A DNA stretch of 64,000 nt from PALSA-1180 sp964624625 (GCA_964624625.1 CAZUXW010000007.1:1-64000), one strand, 5' to 3'; counted from the stretch's first letter, positions 1-8,386 are shown. Numbers and translations: made by a program. The notes: generated by a model from the letters alone, not told the origin.

Positions 1-90
1 CTCCCTTGAGGGGAGAAGGGCGGGATGAGGGTGATTTAACCGGTACCAGCATCCCTCGCCCTTCCCTCTTCCTCACGGGGCGGGGGAAAG
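1..90. repeat. Intergenic inverted-repeat element, GGGAG-rich type
   Basis: A G-rich arm (1-34) made of short units such as GGGGAG, AAGGG and GATGAGGG is followed after about 16 bases by a C-rich arm (51-88) that is roughly its reverse complement. The match is imperfect, about 70 percent by eye. It occupies the gap before the Nudix-GNAT gene. No ORF crosses it. It shares the tandem-unit, inverted-arm plan of the other intergenic elements in this window. Confidence 0.5.
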
Positions 91-203
91 TCAAACAATT
101 AAGCGAATCATAAGCAACAGGTCGGAAATCTAACGTTTCCAAATATCGTTACAGGCTATAAAATACTTGGGCCTCAGAGAATTCCTCGCACAGGAGTCAC
201 CTC

Positions 204-1220
204 TTGTTCTTGCGGCCCCAATTATCCTCCATTCGCTCCCGTTTCGGATACCCCTATCACCAATGGATGACCCAGGAATTTGACGAACAGGGTTGGAAAT
301 TGGTGCAGCGCAGCCTCAGCCAGAAGCGCACCCACGATGTGACCATGCTAATCCAGGGCCCGGATGATCGCTTTGCCCTGATGAGCAAACACAGCTACCC
401 CCCCGGCATCTTCCGTTCCCCCTCGGGGGGCGTGAACCCCGGCGAGGACCTGGTCGCGGGGGCCGTCCGCGAGTCCAAAGAGGAGACAGGCTTGAATGTC
501 GACTTAAAACGTTTCCTGCTCCACATCACCTTGGACATCAGCCACAACGGGGACGTGGCCACTTGGGATTCCTATATCTTCCATGCCACGACCCGCGACA
601 CCAAGTTGCAGCCTATCGATTTGAAGGAAGTGAAGGATTGCCAATGGGCCGGCCGGGATCAAATGTACCTGATGGTCAATAAGCTCAAGGAAACGGGCAA
701 TGGCGGACTGATCTACCGGGGCGACCTGACGGCCGCTTCCCTTTGGTCCCTGGATCATAAGCCCTCCTTCCGCGAGTCCACCGACAAGGACATGCCCGGC
801 ATTGTCCGTTCCCTCATCGCCAACCGGCTCCACGTGGATAATATGGAAAACACCCTCTGGTGGATCGCCGAGGTCGAAGGACTCTCCTGCGGGACAGTGG
901 GCATCACGGCCCACGAGGACTGCGTGGAACTGACGGGCCTGACAGTGGATCCCCTCTTCCGCGGCAAGGGCCTGGGCCACGCCATGGTGGAATACGCCTG
1001 CGACCAATGGCACAACCCGGAAAAAAGAAAGCAATTCGCCAAGGTGAAGAAGATTTTCCTCAACGACAAACTTTGGCTGGTCACGTCCTCGCCAGGTTAT
1101 TTCCTTCCGGTGAATTTCGTCATGACCGACAACAACCTTTTGCCGGAGAGCATCAAGAAGCTTTTGACCGGAACCCGAGCCCGCTGGTCCGGGATGCGGT
1201 ACCAGCTTTATAGAATCTAA
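204..1220 (+). CDS. Nudix hydrolase - GNAT acetyltransferase fusion
   Basis: 338 residues with two catalytic folds. Residues about 40-170 form a Nudix domain: the box at 75-97 has G75, E81, R89-E90 and E93-E94-x-G96, with Ser instead of a hydrophobic residue after R89-E90. Nudix proteins hydrolyse nucleoside diphosphates linked to another group, with a divalent metal. Residues about 185-335 form a GNAT domain whose acetyl-CoA loop is RGKGLG (253-258), following a typical beta4 strand. The substrate of either half cannot be read. The TTG start at 204 is chosen because a GGAG ribosome site lies about 7 bases upstream; the first in-frame ATG is at codon 22, too close to the Nudix core. One of only two plus-strand gene groups in the window; the next gene is also a GNAT protein. 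Confidence 0.85.
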   Translation: MFLRPQLSSIRSRFGYPYHQWMTQEFDEQGWKLVQRSLSQKRTHDVTMLIQGPDDRFALMSKHSYPPGIFRSPSGGVNPGEDLVAGAVRESKEETGLNVDLKRFLLHITLDISHNGDVATWDSYIFHATTRDTKLQPIDLKEVKDCQWAGRDQMYLMVNKLKETGNGGLIYRGDLTAASLWSLDHKPSFRESTDKDMPGIVRSLIANRLHVDNMENTLWWIAEVEGLSCGTVGITAHEDCVELTGLTVDPLFRGKGLGHAMVEYACDQWHNPEKRKQFAKVKKIFLNDKLWLVTSSPGYFLPVNFVMTDNNLLPESIKKLLTGTRARWSGMRYQLYRI

Positions 1221-1240
1221 AGATCAGTTCAACGCAAAAC

Positions 1241-1320
1241 TTCAGGGACCAGGGACAAGGTTACGGGTTAGACTTTGGATCCAAACCTTGGACCTTGATC
1301 CCTGAACCTAGAACCTGAAA
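1241..1320. repeat. Intergenic inverted-repeat element, AGGGACCAGGG type
   Basis: Left arm 1241-1279 contains AGGGACC-AGGGACAAGG-TTACGGG units. Right arm 1279-1320 carries the complementary pattern (CCTTGGACCTTGATCCCTGAACC). The arms abut almost without a loop. It fills the gap between the two plus-strand genes. A related element lies at 7598-7680. Confidence 0.55.
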
Positions 1321-1333
1321 ACCACGGCCATTC

Positions 1334-1831
1334 ATGAACCCCATTCAATTCGAACCAGTGACGACCCCAGCCGCCATCGAAACCATCAAACAACTGGCGG
1401 AAAAAATCTGGCCGGAATATTACCAGCCCATCATCGGTCTTCCCCAAGTGGAATATATGCTGGAGAAAATTCAATCCATCAAGGCGATCCAGGATCAAAT
1501 CAAACAGGGATCCCTTTACTACTTGATCCAAGACCAGAAGGCCCAAACCCTCGGCTATGTGGCTATCCTTCCCAAACCCAGTGAACTTTTTTTAAGCAAG
1601 CTTTACATACTGGCGGAGAACCGGGGAAAGGGTTTCGGGAGACAAGCCATGGACTTCGTGAGGGACACCGCTAAAAACCAGAACCTTCCCAAAATCACCC
1701 TGACCGTCCACAAGCAAAATCCTTCGGTGAAGGCCTACGAGAAAATGGGATTTAAAATAGTGGCGCCCGTCGTGACAGATATCGGCGGAGGGTTTGTCAT
1801 GGACGATTACAAAATGGAAATCACAATTTAA
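1334..1831 (+). CDS. GNAT family N-acetyltransferase
   Basis: 165 residues, the usual length for a single-domain GNAT. The acetyl-CoA-binding motif A spans about 90-105 with the pyrophosphate loop RGKGFG (97-102). The C-terminal signature N129-P..S..AYEKMGF, to residue 140, is typical of RimI-like acetyltransferases. Such proteins move an acetyl group from acetyl-CoA to an amine on a small molecule or a protein N-terminus; the acceptor is unknown. The ATG follows the AGGGACC-type repeat directly and has no strong ribosome site. It may be co-transcribed with the Nudix-GNAT gene upstream on the same strand. Confidence 0.85.
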   Translation: MNPIQFEPVTTPAAIETIKQLAEKIWPEYYQPIIGLPQVEYMLEKIQSIKAIQDQIKQGSLYYLIQDQKAQTLGYVAILPKPSELFLSKLYILAENRGKGFGRQAMDFVRDTAKNQNLPKITLTVHKQNPSVKAYEKMGFKIVAPVVTDIGGGFVMDDYKMEITI

Positions 1832-1863
1832 ATTAGGAATGAGGAATTAGTAGTTCGGAATTA
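1831..1863. repeat. AATTAGGAATGAGGAATTAG-type repeat, single arm
   Basis: Tandem GGAATTA / GGAATGA units begin at the stop codon of the GNAT gene. The same sequence type forms both arms of the element at 27333-27425, but no inverted partner is seen here, so this is a half element. Confidence 0.5.
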
Positions 1864-1903
1864 AACCCAAAAAAATACTCTTTTTTTGCTAAAAGTTTTT
1901 CTT

Positions 1904-1935
1904 GCGGAGAGCAGAGGGCGGACAGCGGAGGGCGT
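1904..1935. repeat. GCGGAGAGC/GGGCGGAC short tandem repeat
   Basis: Three or four degenerate copies of a GCGGAGRGC-like unit sit between the end of the plus-strand GNAT gene and the end of the convergent Thr-repeat gene. No T-tract terminator is visible on either strand here, apart from short A and T runs at about 1867-1892. Confidence 0.4.
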
Positions 1936-1937
1936 TT

Positions 1938-4900
1938 TTACCTCAGTATCAGCAGTTTCCCCGTCCAGCGGCTGTTCAAGGTCGTGACCACCACATAGTA
2001 GACGCCGTTGGCCAAAGCGGATCCCACCTTGTCGGACAAATCAATTGTTTGGACCGTTCCCAGCTGGACCAATCCCACCTTGATTTCCCGAACCATGCGG
2101 TAGGAAGTCGTGTAGATCGAAACCTTCGTGTCCTGGCCGTAAGGCAGGGCCAGTTTGACCTGGTCGCCCGTGGCGGGATTGGGGAAAAGAACCGGCTTGG
2201 TCACGACCTGGACCGGCGCCTTGTTGGATTTCTTGACCGTCACGGCCCAGAGGGAGAAATGGTTCGTCACGACCGTGAGCGTATGGTTAACCGTGTCCAC
2301 CGTGGTCGGCAAGGTCACCCATCCCGTCCCATCATAAAAGGTAATCATCAAATCCGTCTCAAGCACTCCATTGGGCACACTGGCCGGGTCATAAGGAATG
2401 GTGATGGTAATGCTGGAGCTGGCCTGGGGCTCGATCCCACCCGTATCAATCCAATAAACAAACGGCATGTACTGGCCTTGGTAGGCGTCATTCCCATTGA
2501 TGACGGCCGTGCTGTCGTATTTGGTGATGGTCATGTTTATGTTTTGGGTCAGGCTGTTGGCTGGTATGGTCACCGTCATGCCATCACCCACCGAGACCAC
2601 CGTCGTTTGGGTGTAATCGATGGGTTGGGAAACTTGAGCTAAAGGCATTGGCGTTGGGGTGGCAGTCGGAGTGCCGGGCGTGTCCGTCGGGGTATCCGTG
2701 GGAGTATCAGTCGGCGTATCCGTCGCGGTGCCAGGGCCACTCGGCGTGTCCGTGGGAGTATCAGAAGATGGCGGAGTCATAGTCGGGGGAATCGTATCCG
2801 AAGGCGTGAAGGTATTAGTCAGGGTAGGAGTATTTGTTCCCGTACTGGTATTGGTCAGTGTGCTGGTAAAGGTCATGGTCGGCGTGCTAGAGGGGACGGC
2901 CGTCCCAACCGAAGAGACGGGGGTATTGGTGGCGGTGTTGGTCGTTGTACTGGTCGGGGTGAAGGTTACGGTTCCGGTGATGGAAGGAGTTGGGGGGACA
3001 GCAGTAAAGGTTTTGGTGGGTGACCCAGTGAAGGTCCTCGTGTTGGTCGGTGTTCCCGTATCGGTTTTTGTGTTGGTGACGGTCGGAGTATTCGTGGAAG
3101 TCCTGGTATTGGTAACGGTAAAGGTGTTGGTAGGTGTCCTGGTATCCGTCGGCGTCCCGGTATCAGTCCTGGTGTTGGTGACGGTCGGAGTATTGGTACT
3201 GGTCCTCGTGTTGGAGGGCGTATTGGTGTTGGTTGGGGTCCTAGTATCGGTAGGCGTTCCCGTATCGGTTCTGGTGTTGGTCACACTCGGAGTATTCGTG
3301 CTGGTTCTCGTGTTGGTCGGCGTGAAGCTATTCGTGGGAGTGTGAGTATCCGTGGGCGTTCCGGTGTCGGTGCGGGTGTTGGTCACGCTCGGCGTGTTCG
3401 TCGAGGTCCTGGTATTGGTCGGCGTGAAGCTATTCGTGGGAGTGTGGGTATCCGTCGGCGTTCCGGTGTCGGTGCGGGTGTTGGTCACGCTAGGCGTGTT
3501 GGTGTTAGTCCTTGTGTCGGTCGGAGTGAAGGTGCTTGTGGGGGTACGGGTGTCCGTCGGGGTTCCCGTGTCGGTCCTTGTCGGGGTGGCCGTGGCGGAA
3601 TTGGTGGGTGTCCTGCTGTTCGTAACGGTAATGGTATTCGTTGGGGTTTTGGTATCCGTCGGGGTTCCAGTATCGGTGTGGGTATTTGTCACGGTAGGGG
3701 TGTTGGTATTTGTCCTCGTATTCATCGGCGTCATGGTAAGGGTGGGAGTTCGGGTATCGGTCGGGGTACCCGTATCAGTCCTGGTGAAGGTTGATGTCGG
3801 GGTATGGGTCGAGGTCTTCGTGTTCGTCACCGTGAAGGAGTTCGTGGGGGTATGGGTGTAGGTCGGGGTGCCAGTGTCCGTTCTCGTCGAAGTTTGGGTC
3901 GGCGTGTTGGTAGAGGTCCTGGTGTTGGTCGCGGTAAAGGTGATTGTCGGGGTATGGGTGAAGGTCGGAGTTCCTGTGTTCGTTTTAGTGTTAGTGACGG
4001 TTGGGCTATTGGTGAAAGTTCTCGTGTTCGTCACGGTAAAAGTATTCGTAGGCGTGTCGGTGTTGGTCTTGGTGTTGGTGACGGTCGGTGTGTTGGTGGA
4101 GGTCCTAGTATTCGTCGGCGTCCTCGTGAAGGTCGGCGTGCCCGTGTTCGTTTTGGTGTTGGTCACGGTCGGAGTATTCGTTGAAGTCCTTGTATCGGTG
4201 AGCGTGAAGGTGTTGGTCGGCGTTCTCGTGAAGGTTGCCGTGCCGGTATCCGTTTTGGTGTTAGTGACGGTAGGCGTATTGGTGGAAGTCCTGGTGTTCG
4301 TCGCGGTAAAGGTATTCGTCGGCGTACGGGTGGAAGTCGGCGTACCCGTGTTGGTCCTGGTCAAGGTTTGAGTCGGCGTGTTCGTCGAGGTCCTGGTATT
4401 GGTCGCGGTAAAGGTATTCGTAGGCGTCCTGGTGAAGGTCGGCGTGCCCGTGTTGGTCTTGGTGTTGGTCACCGTCGGGGTGTTCGTCGGGGTCCTCGTG
4501 TTGGTGACCGTGAAGGTATTCGTGGGCGTCCTCGTGAAGGTCGGGGTTCCCGTGTTCGTCTTGGTGTTCGTCACTGTCGGGGTATCCGTTGAAGTCCTGG
4601 TATGGGTCACGGTAAAGGTGTTGGTAGGCGTGCGGGTAAAGGTCGGAGTGCCGGTGTTCGTTTTGGTATTGGTGACCGTCGGGGTATTGGTCGAGGTTCT
4701 GGTGTTGGTGACCGTGAAGGTATTCGTGGGCGTCCTCGTGAAGGTCGGAGTCCCGGTGTTCGTCCTGGTGTTCGTGATGGTCGGTGTGTTCGTCGAAGTC
4801 CTCGTGTTGGTGATGGTAAAGGTATTGGTCGCGGTTCTGGTGTTGGTGGGTGTATTGGTATTGGTCCGGGTGAAGGTTTGAGTCGGCGTGTTGGTGGAAG

Positions 4901-6074
4901 TTCTTGTATTCGTCACGGTAAAGCTATTCGTCGGCGTGCGGGTGAAAGTCGGTGTGCCCGTATTGGTCCTGGTCAAGGTTTGAGTCGGCGTGTTCGTCGA
5001 GGTCCTGGTATTGGTCGCGGTAAAGGTATTCGTAGGCGTCCTGGTGAAGGTGGGCGTGCCGGTGTCGGTCTTAGTGTTGGTTACGGTCGGAGTATTCGTC
5101 GAAGTCCTCGTGTTGGTGGTCGTGAAAGTATTCGTGGGGGTTCGGGTGATGGTCGGCGTCCCCGTGTTCGTCCTGGTGAAAGTCTGAGTCGCTGTGTTGG
5201 TTGAGGTGCGGGTGTTGGTGAGGGTGGGGCTGTTGGTAAAGGTTCTCGTATTCGTCGGCGTACCGGTGTTCGTCCTGGTAAAGGTCGGGGTCGGGGTATT
5301 GGTGTTAGTCCTCGTATTGGTAATGGTCGGAGTATTGGTGGGCGTGCGCGTAAAAGTCGGCGTTCCCGTGTTGGTCCTCGTGTTAGTCACGGTCGGGGTG
5401 TTTGTCGAAGTGCGGGTATTGGTCGCGGTAAAGGTATTGGTGGGTGTTCTGGTAAAGGTGGGCGTGCCGGTGTTGGTCTTGGTGTTGGTCACGGTCGGAG
5501 TGTTGGTCGAGGTCCTGGTGCTAGTGATCGTCGGGCTATTGGTAAAGGTTCTTGTGTTGGTCGGAGTGCGGGTATCCGTGGGCGTGCCGGTATTGGTGCG
5601 GGTATTCGTCGGCGTCCTGGTGTTGGTGATAGTCGGAGTGTTCGAGGGTGTCCTCGTGTTGGTGGGGGTACGGGTATCAGTTGGTGTGCCGGTGTTGGTG
5701 TGGGTATTCGTCGGCGTCCTGGTATTGGTAATCGTCGGGGTGTTGGTGGGAGTGCGGGTGTTCGAAGGGGTGTTCGTGTTGGTCCTGGTGTTGGTGATGG
5801 TCGGGGTATGGGTGGAAGTCCTGGTGTTGGTCGGTGTTTTGGAAGCCGTCAGTGTACCGGAGGGGGTATTGGTAACCGTCAGTGTATTAGTGGGCGTATG
5901 GCTTGGAGTGGAGGAAGTCGGGGTGCCGATGGGGGTGTTGGTAAAGGTAGGTGTTTGGGCACCCGCCAATCTCGGGAGAGCGGCAACCAGAAGACATGAC
6001 AAAAACGAAATAATTAGGAAGGGGGATCGGGAGGTCTTTCCCAGTCGGTTGGTTTTTAATTTTTCGGGTTTCAT
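1938..6074 (-). CDS. Giant threonine-repeat surface protein with type-A sorting domain
   Basis: 1378 residues from the ATG at 6074. I choose this start because the frame upstream only adds 20 residues before a clear signal peptide (hydrophobic core FLIISFLSCLLVAALP, cleavage after LAGA). Residues about 41-1143 are almost pure alternating Thr-X dipeptides (X = N, P, R, F, V, S, G). They form a higher-order unit of 34 residues (17 dipeptides), about 30 copies. Residues about 1150-1285 resemble a ZU5-like beta domain (IPANSL...). The last about 80 residues look like the type-A C-terminal sorting domain of T9SS clients or a FlgD-like Ig fold (FPNPATGD at its start, KLLILR at its end). I infer an exported, surface-attached protein on a long, possibly O-glycosylated stalk. 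Function unknown. Confidence 0.8.
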   Translation of the reverse strand: MKPEKLKTNRLGKTSRSPFLIISFLSCLLVAALPRLAGAQTPTFTNTPIGTPTSSTPSHTPTNTLTVTNTPSGTLTASKTPTNTRTSTHTPTITNTRTNTNTPSNTRTPTNTPTITNTRTPTNTHTNTGTPTDTRTPTNTRTPSNTPTITNTRTPTNTRTNTGTPTDTRTPTNTRTFTNSPTITSTRTSTNTPTVTNTKTNTGTPTFTRTPTNTFTATNTRTSTNTPTVTNTRTNTGTPTFTRTPTNTPTITNTRTNTNTPTPTFTRTNTGTPTNTRTFTNSPTLTNTRTSTNTATQTFTRTNTGTPTITRTPTNTFTTTNTRTSTNTPTVTNTKTDTGTPTFTRTPTNTFTATNTRTSTNTPTQTLTRTNTGTPTFTRTPTNSFTVTNTRTSTNTPTQTFTRTNTNTPTNTRTATNTFTITNTRTSTNTPTITNTRTNTGTPTFTRTPTNTFTVTNTRTSTNTPTVTNTKTNTGTPTFTRTPTNTFTVTHTRTSTDTPTVTNTKTNTGTPTFTRTPTNTFTVTNTRTPTNTPTVTNTKTNTGTPTFTRTPTNTFTATNTRTSTNTPTQTLTRTNTGTPTSTRTPTNTFTATNTRTSTNTPTVTNTKTDTGTATFTRTPTNTFTLTDTRTSTNTPTVTNTKTNTGTPTFTRTPTNTRTSTNTPTVTNTKTNTDTPTNTFTVTNTRTFTNSPTVTNTKTNTGTPTFTHTPTITFTATNTRTSTNTPTQTSTRTDTGTPTYTHTPTNSFTVTNTKTSTHTPTSTFTRTDTGTPTDTRTPTLTMTPMNTRTNTNTPTVTNTHTDTGTPTDTKTPTNTITVTNSRTPTNSATATPTRTDTGTPTDTRTPTSTFTPTDTRTNTNTPSVTNTRTDTGTPTDTHTPTNSFTPTNTRTSTNTPSVTNTRTDTGTPTDTHTPTNSFTPTNTRTSTNTPSVTNTRTDTGTPTDTRTPTNTNTPSNTRTSTNTPTVTNTRTDTGTPTDTRTPTNTFTVTNTRTSTNTPTVTNTKTDTGTPTNTRTFTGSPTKTFTAVPPTPSITGTVTFTPTSTTTNTATNTPVSSVGTAVPSSTPTMTFTSTLTNTSTGTNTPTLTNTFTPSDTIPPTMTPPSSDTPTDTPSGPGTATDTPTDTPTDTPTDTPGTPTATPTPMPLAQVSQPIDYTQTTVVSVGDGMTVTIPANSLTQNINMTITKYDSTAVINGNDAYQGQYMPFVYWIDTGGIEPQASSSITITIPYDPASVPNGVLETDLMITFYDGTGWVTLPTTVDTVNHTLTVVTNHFSLWAVTVKKSNKAPVQVVTKPVLFPNPATGDQVKLALPYGQDTKVSIYTTSYRMVREIKVGLVQLGTVQTIDLSDKVGSALANGVYYVVVTTLNSRWTGKLLILR
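2651..5954. repeat. Thr-X coding tandem repeat, 6 bp and 102 bp periods
   Basis: This is the DNA of the Thr-X stalk. A 6 bp period (two codons) is nested in a 102 bp period (34 residues), for example the near-identical runs of TNTKTNTGTPTF units. Third-position differences are scattered, so copies are old or selected at protein level. The tandem structure leaves long open frames on the opposite strand, reading as Val/Gly-rich or Arg/Gly-rich proteins, which I treat as artefacts. Short-read assembly can collapse or expand such a region, so the copy number is uncertain. Confidence 0.85.
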
Positions 6075-6311
6075 TTTTTCTTTAATATGAGTTTCAAGTT
6101 TGAGGCAATAGATGTCGTTCGGATGGTGTCGCACTTATATAGAGGTAGATTTTACCCCTTTATTCCATTTAGGCGCCATTTCTTTCAAGGGGCTTTTTCC
6201 GGATAAACCCTTGGAATTTTGGCCTTTTTGCTGTCTCGCCATAAAAATTCCAGTGCCAAGGCCAAACCCTGACCGCGGTTAAGGGTGTTGTAGGGGCGAA
6301 AGGGCTGGGTT

Positions 6312-6989
6312 TTACCTTTTCCAACGGGAAAACCAAAAGGCCCCGGCAAAGGTTGTGAGGAAGGCAAAGAAGGCCACCGGCAGGAGGTGGGCAAAAACCA
6401 TGTGGCCCATCTCCCAATCCGGACAATGGATTTGAATGGTGACTGCTCCCAAGAGAAAAGCTGATAACCCTGACCAGGCGCCGGTCCAGCCGGGATGAAA
6501 GGAGGCGTTCTTCGAGAGGATGAAACCGAGGAAAACCCAGGGCAAAAGGCCCGCGAGGGAAGCGGCCTGGATACAGCCCCAGCCGTTGCGGCAGGCGGCC
6601 ATCAGGTCCAATCCTTCCGCCCCCCTCACGAAAAATAGAAAAGGGATCAAGAGCAGGGCGAGAAGGACCAAAAACGAAAAGATTCGAAAGCGCCCGCCCG
6701 TTTGCCGTCCGGGAAGGCTGGAAGTAATAGCTTCCCAAGCCGCCAAAGCCGAACCCAGCAAGGCTGTTCCCAGGAAAGCCACCGGCGGCATTTGCCGGTA
6801 AAGCAGTCCCCAGTTGTTCAAGACCCCCATTTTGAGAAGCAGTACCGCCATGCAGGCAAGCGACAGCCCCAGCCAGGCCAGCCACTGGATCCAAGCCGGC
6901 CAGACCCTCTCGGCAGGGGCGGTCCGCGAAAGAATTTGATCCACCAATTCACCATGGACCTGGTTGATGTTTTTGATTTTAGCCTTCAT
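6312..6989 (-). CDS. nrsF: NrsF-type anti-sigma factor (DUF1109), membrane protein
   Basis: 225 residues with about six transmembrane helices after a cytoplasmic N-terminus. The signature near 189-201, CPDWEMGHMVFAHLLP, matches the C-P..x..H..x..H..P motif of the NrsF/DUF1109 family. These inner-membrane proteins hold a cognate ECF sigma factor inactive until a stress signal, often metal or redox, reaches them. The ATG at 6989 overlaps the last 11 bases of the sigma factor gene, so the two are translationally coupled, as expected for a sigma/anti-sigma pair. An alternative longer frame on the same strand (6169-6894) has no family match and is a shadow. Confidence 0.8.
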   Translation of the reverse strand: MKAKIKNINQVHGELVDQILSRTAPAERVWPAWIQWLAWLGLSLACMAVLLLKMGVLNNWGLLYRQMPPVAFLGTALLGSALAAWEAITSSLPGRQTGGRFRIFSFLVLLALLLIPFLFFVRGAEGLDLMAACRNGWGCIQAASLAGLLPWVFLGFILSKNASFHPGWTGAWSGLSAFLLGAVTIQIHCPDWEMGHMVFAHLLPVAFFAFLTTFAGAFWFSRWKR

Positions 6990-7551
6990 GTTTTTCTTCC
7001 GCCAATAATTTTCGAAGCTGTTCGTAGCCCCGGTGGGCCCGTACCTTTACCGCCGGCACCGATATCTTGAGAACCGCCGAGGCTTCTTCCAGGGACAAAC
7101 CCTTGATCTTTAGCAACTCCACCGCTTCCCGATTCAAGGGCGACAGTTCCTGGAGGGCTTGGTAAAGCCGGTCATCCAAGCTTCCGTCCCTCTCGGCCTC
7201 GACGGACTCGGGCAGGAACTCCACCGGCACTTCCCTCTCGGCGAACTTCCGGTTCCGCCCCAAAGCGTCCAGCATGGAATTCCGCGCCACGGTGAACAGC
7301 CAGGGCCCTAAGGGACGGCCCGGGTCATAAGTGTGGCGGGCCTTGTGCAGGGTCAAAAGAACTTCCTGGTAGACATCCAGGACCATTTCAGGATTGAAAA
7401 CGCGGCGCCGGACGAAATTGAAAAGAACAGGCCCAATCTCGTCCAAGAAAAGGCGGTAGGCCTCCTGGTCGCCTTCCTGGACCAGCCTCATCAATTGGGC
7501 CCAGGATTCCCATTGGAGCTTGTCGAAGGATTGGTTGGGTTTGGGGCTCAA
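6979..7551 (-). CDS. ECF-type RNA polymerase sigma factor
   Basis: 190 residues, typical for an ECF (group 4) sigma-70 factor. Region 2 spans about 38-105, with the -10 recognition helix near PLGPWLFTVARNSMLD. Region 4 spans about 130-185, with helix-turn-helix GLSLEEASAVLKISVPAVK. It directs RNA polymerase to a stress regulon and is probably held by the NrsF protein encoded next. The start is a TTG at 7551 preceded by AAGGAA with 5-base spacing; no ATG lies near the N-terminus of region 2. A possible self-recognised promoter is annotated upstream. The regulon is not apparent in this window. Confidence 0.9.
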   Translation of the reverse strand: MSPKPNQSFDKLQWESWAQLMRLVQEGDQEAYRLFLDEIGPVLFNFVRRRVFNPEMVLDVYQEVLLTLHKARHTYDPGRPLGPWLFTVARNSMLDALGRNRKFAEREVPVEFLPESVEAERDGSLDDRLYQALQELSPLNREAVELLKIKGLSLEEASAVLKISVPAVKVRAHRGYEQLRKLLAEEKHEG

Positions 7552-7565
7552 GGCGGTTCCTTGCA

Positions 7566-7593
7566 GATACGATGGACTCGGAGAACAAGTTAC
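7566..7593 (-). promoter_or_regulatory. Possible ECF-type promoter (GTAACT-N16-CGTA)
   Basis: On the minus strand GTAACT (7588-7593) is followed after 16 bases by CGTATC (7566-7571). This resembles the AAC-type -35 and CGT/CGA-type -10 of ECF promoters and would fit autoregulation of the sigma-nrsF pair. The start would fall about 8 bases before the TTG, trimming the ribosome site, which argues against it. Confidence 0.3.
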
Positions 7594-7597
7594 TTAG

Positions 7598-7680
7598 CGG
7601 CAGGTGCCAGGCCCCAGGTTCAAGGCGCCTGGTTCGTCTTTTAAAACTGGAACCCGGCACCTGTTCCCTTGAACCTGATT
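7598..7680. repeat. Intergenic inverted-repeat element, CAGGTTCAAGG type
   Basis: Left arm (about 7598-7636) with CAGGTGCC and CAGGTTCAAGG units and right arm (about 7645-7680) with the complementary CCTTGAACCTG pattern flank a short AT-rich loop. It is related to the element at 1241-1320. It lies between the sigma factor and the heme protein gene. Confidence 0.5.
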
Positions 7681-7687
7681 TCAGGCT

Positions 7688-8386
7688 TTATCCGAGAAAA
7701 TCCAGCGCTTCCTTCAATTCCCGCAGGCGGCAAGTGTAAATAGGCGTGTCGCGCACCGTATATTTGGATCCCACGGTTTCGCGCAGGGCCATCACCAGGT
7801 CGAGGAAGTCGCCCGGGATATCCGACTCAAAGGCCACCACAAAATCCTGGTCGTCCAGGCCGAAGGAATAGGTGGTGTTGAGCTTAACCGAGGGATACAT
7901 ATTGCCCACCCGGATGTGCTCATCCATCACTGTCTGGCGGTCTTCCTTCGAGAGAAGGTACCATTCCCTGCTTTTGACGAAGGGATAAACGAAGATGTAC
8001 TTGAACTTTCCCGGAAGGATGTTGGTCCGCGACTCCTCGGACCCCCCCACGTGGTTATGCTTGTCGATATAGCTGCTGCGCTTCGTTTGGGAAATGTAGC
8101 AGGCGGGTTTGGTGAGGTAAGGGCCCATGGCCGACTGGTTCAGCCTCGAGTCCATCTTCTGGAAGTTGTCCAATTCATAACTGATCTGCCAGAGCATGAG
8201 ATCCACCCCGGCCTTGAACCCCAGGGTGGAATAGCAGAGCAGGATGCCGTCCTTGCGGAACTCTTCCGCGGCTTGGATAAAGGAATCCTTCGCCTTTTGC
8301 CGGTCCGCTTGAGCCAGCTTCCGGAAATCCTCGGATATCTTGTAGAAAGAAAAACTAACAAATTGACGCTTGATCGGTTCGGCCAT
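7688..8386 (-). CDS. Chlorite dismutase-family heme protein, possible coproheme decarboxylase
   Basis: 232 residues matching the Cld/HemQ (ChdC) family over its whole length. In the C-terminal heme-binding half, Tyr134 in the YPFVK stretch is at the place of the radical-forming Tyr of ChdC, and His157 (DEH) is at the place of the proximal heme ligand. The distal Arg of true chlorite dismutases is not evident, so I favour coproheme decarboxylase (the last step of the coproporphyrin-dependent heme pathway) or a related cytosolic heme protein over chlorite detoxification. No other heme synthesis gene is adjacent. The ATG at 8386 is kept, with GAGGAA upstream. Family assignment is firm; the activity is inferred. 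Confidence 0.75.
   Translation of the reverse strand: MAEPIKRQFVSFSFYKISEDFRKLAQADRQKAKDSFIQAAEEFRKDGILLCYSTLGFKAGVDLMLWQISYELDNFQKMDSRLNQSAMGPYLTKPACYISQTKRSSYIDKHNHVGGSEESRTNILPGKFKYIFVYPFVKSREWYLLSKEDRQTVMDEHIRVGNMYPSVKLNTTYSFGLDDQDFVVAFESDIPGDFLDLVMALRETVGSKYTVRDTPIYTCRLRELKEALDFLG

Noticed and set aside
2651..5954. Direct repeats that could be taken for a CRISPR array
   Set aside because: Repeats are contiguous 6/102 bp coding repeats without unique spacers, and no cas gene is present.
2659..6090. Several plus-strand ORFs reading as Val/Gly-rich or Arg/Gly-rich proteins
   Set aside because: They are opposite-strand frames of the Thr-X repeat; the 6 bp period removes stop codons in several frames. 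They have no signal peptide, no ribosome site and no domain.
6169..6894. Alternative 241-residue frame overlapping the anti-sigma gene
   Set aside because: The other frame has clean transmembrane helices and the NrsF motif; this one has neither.
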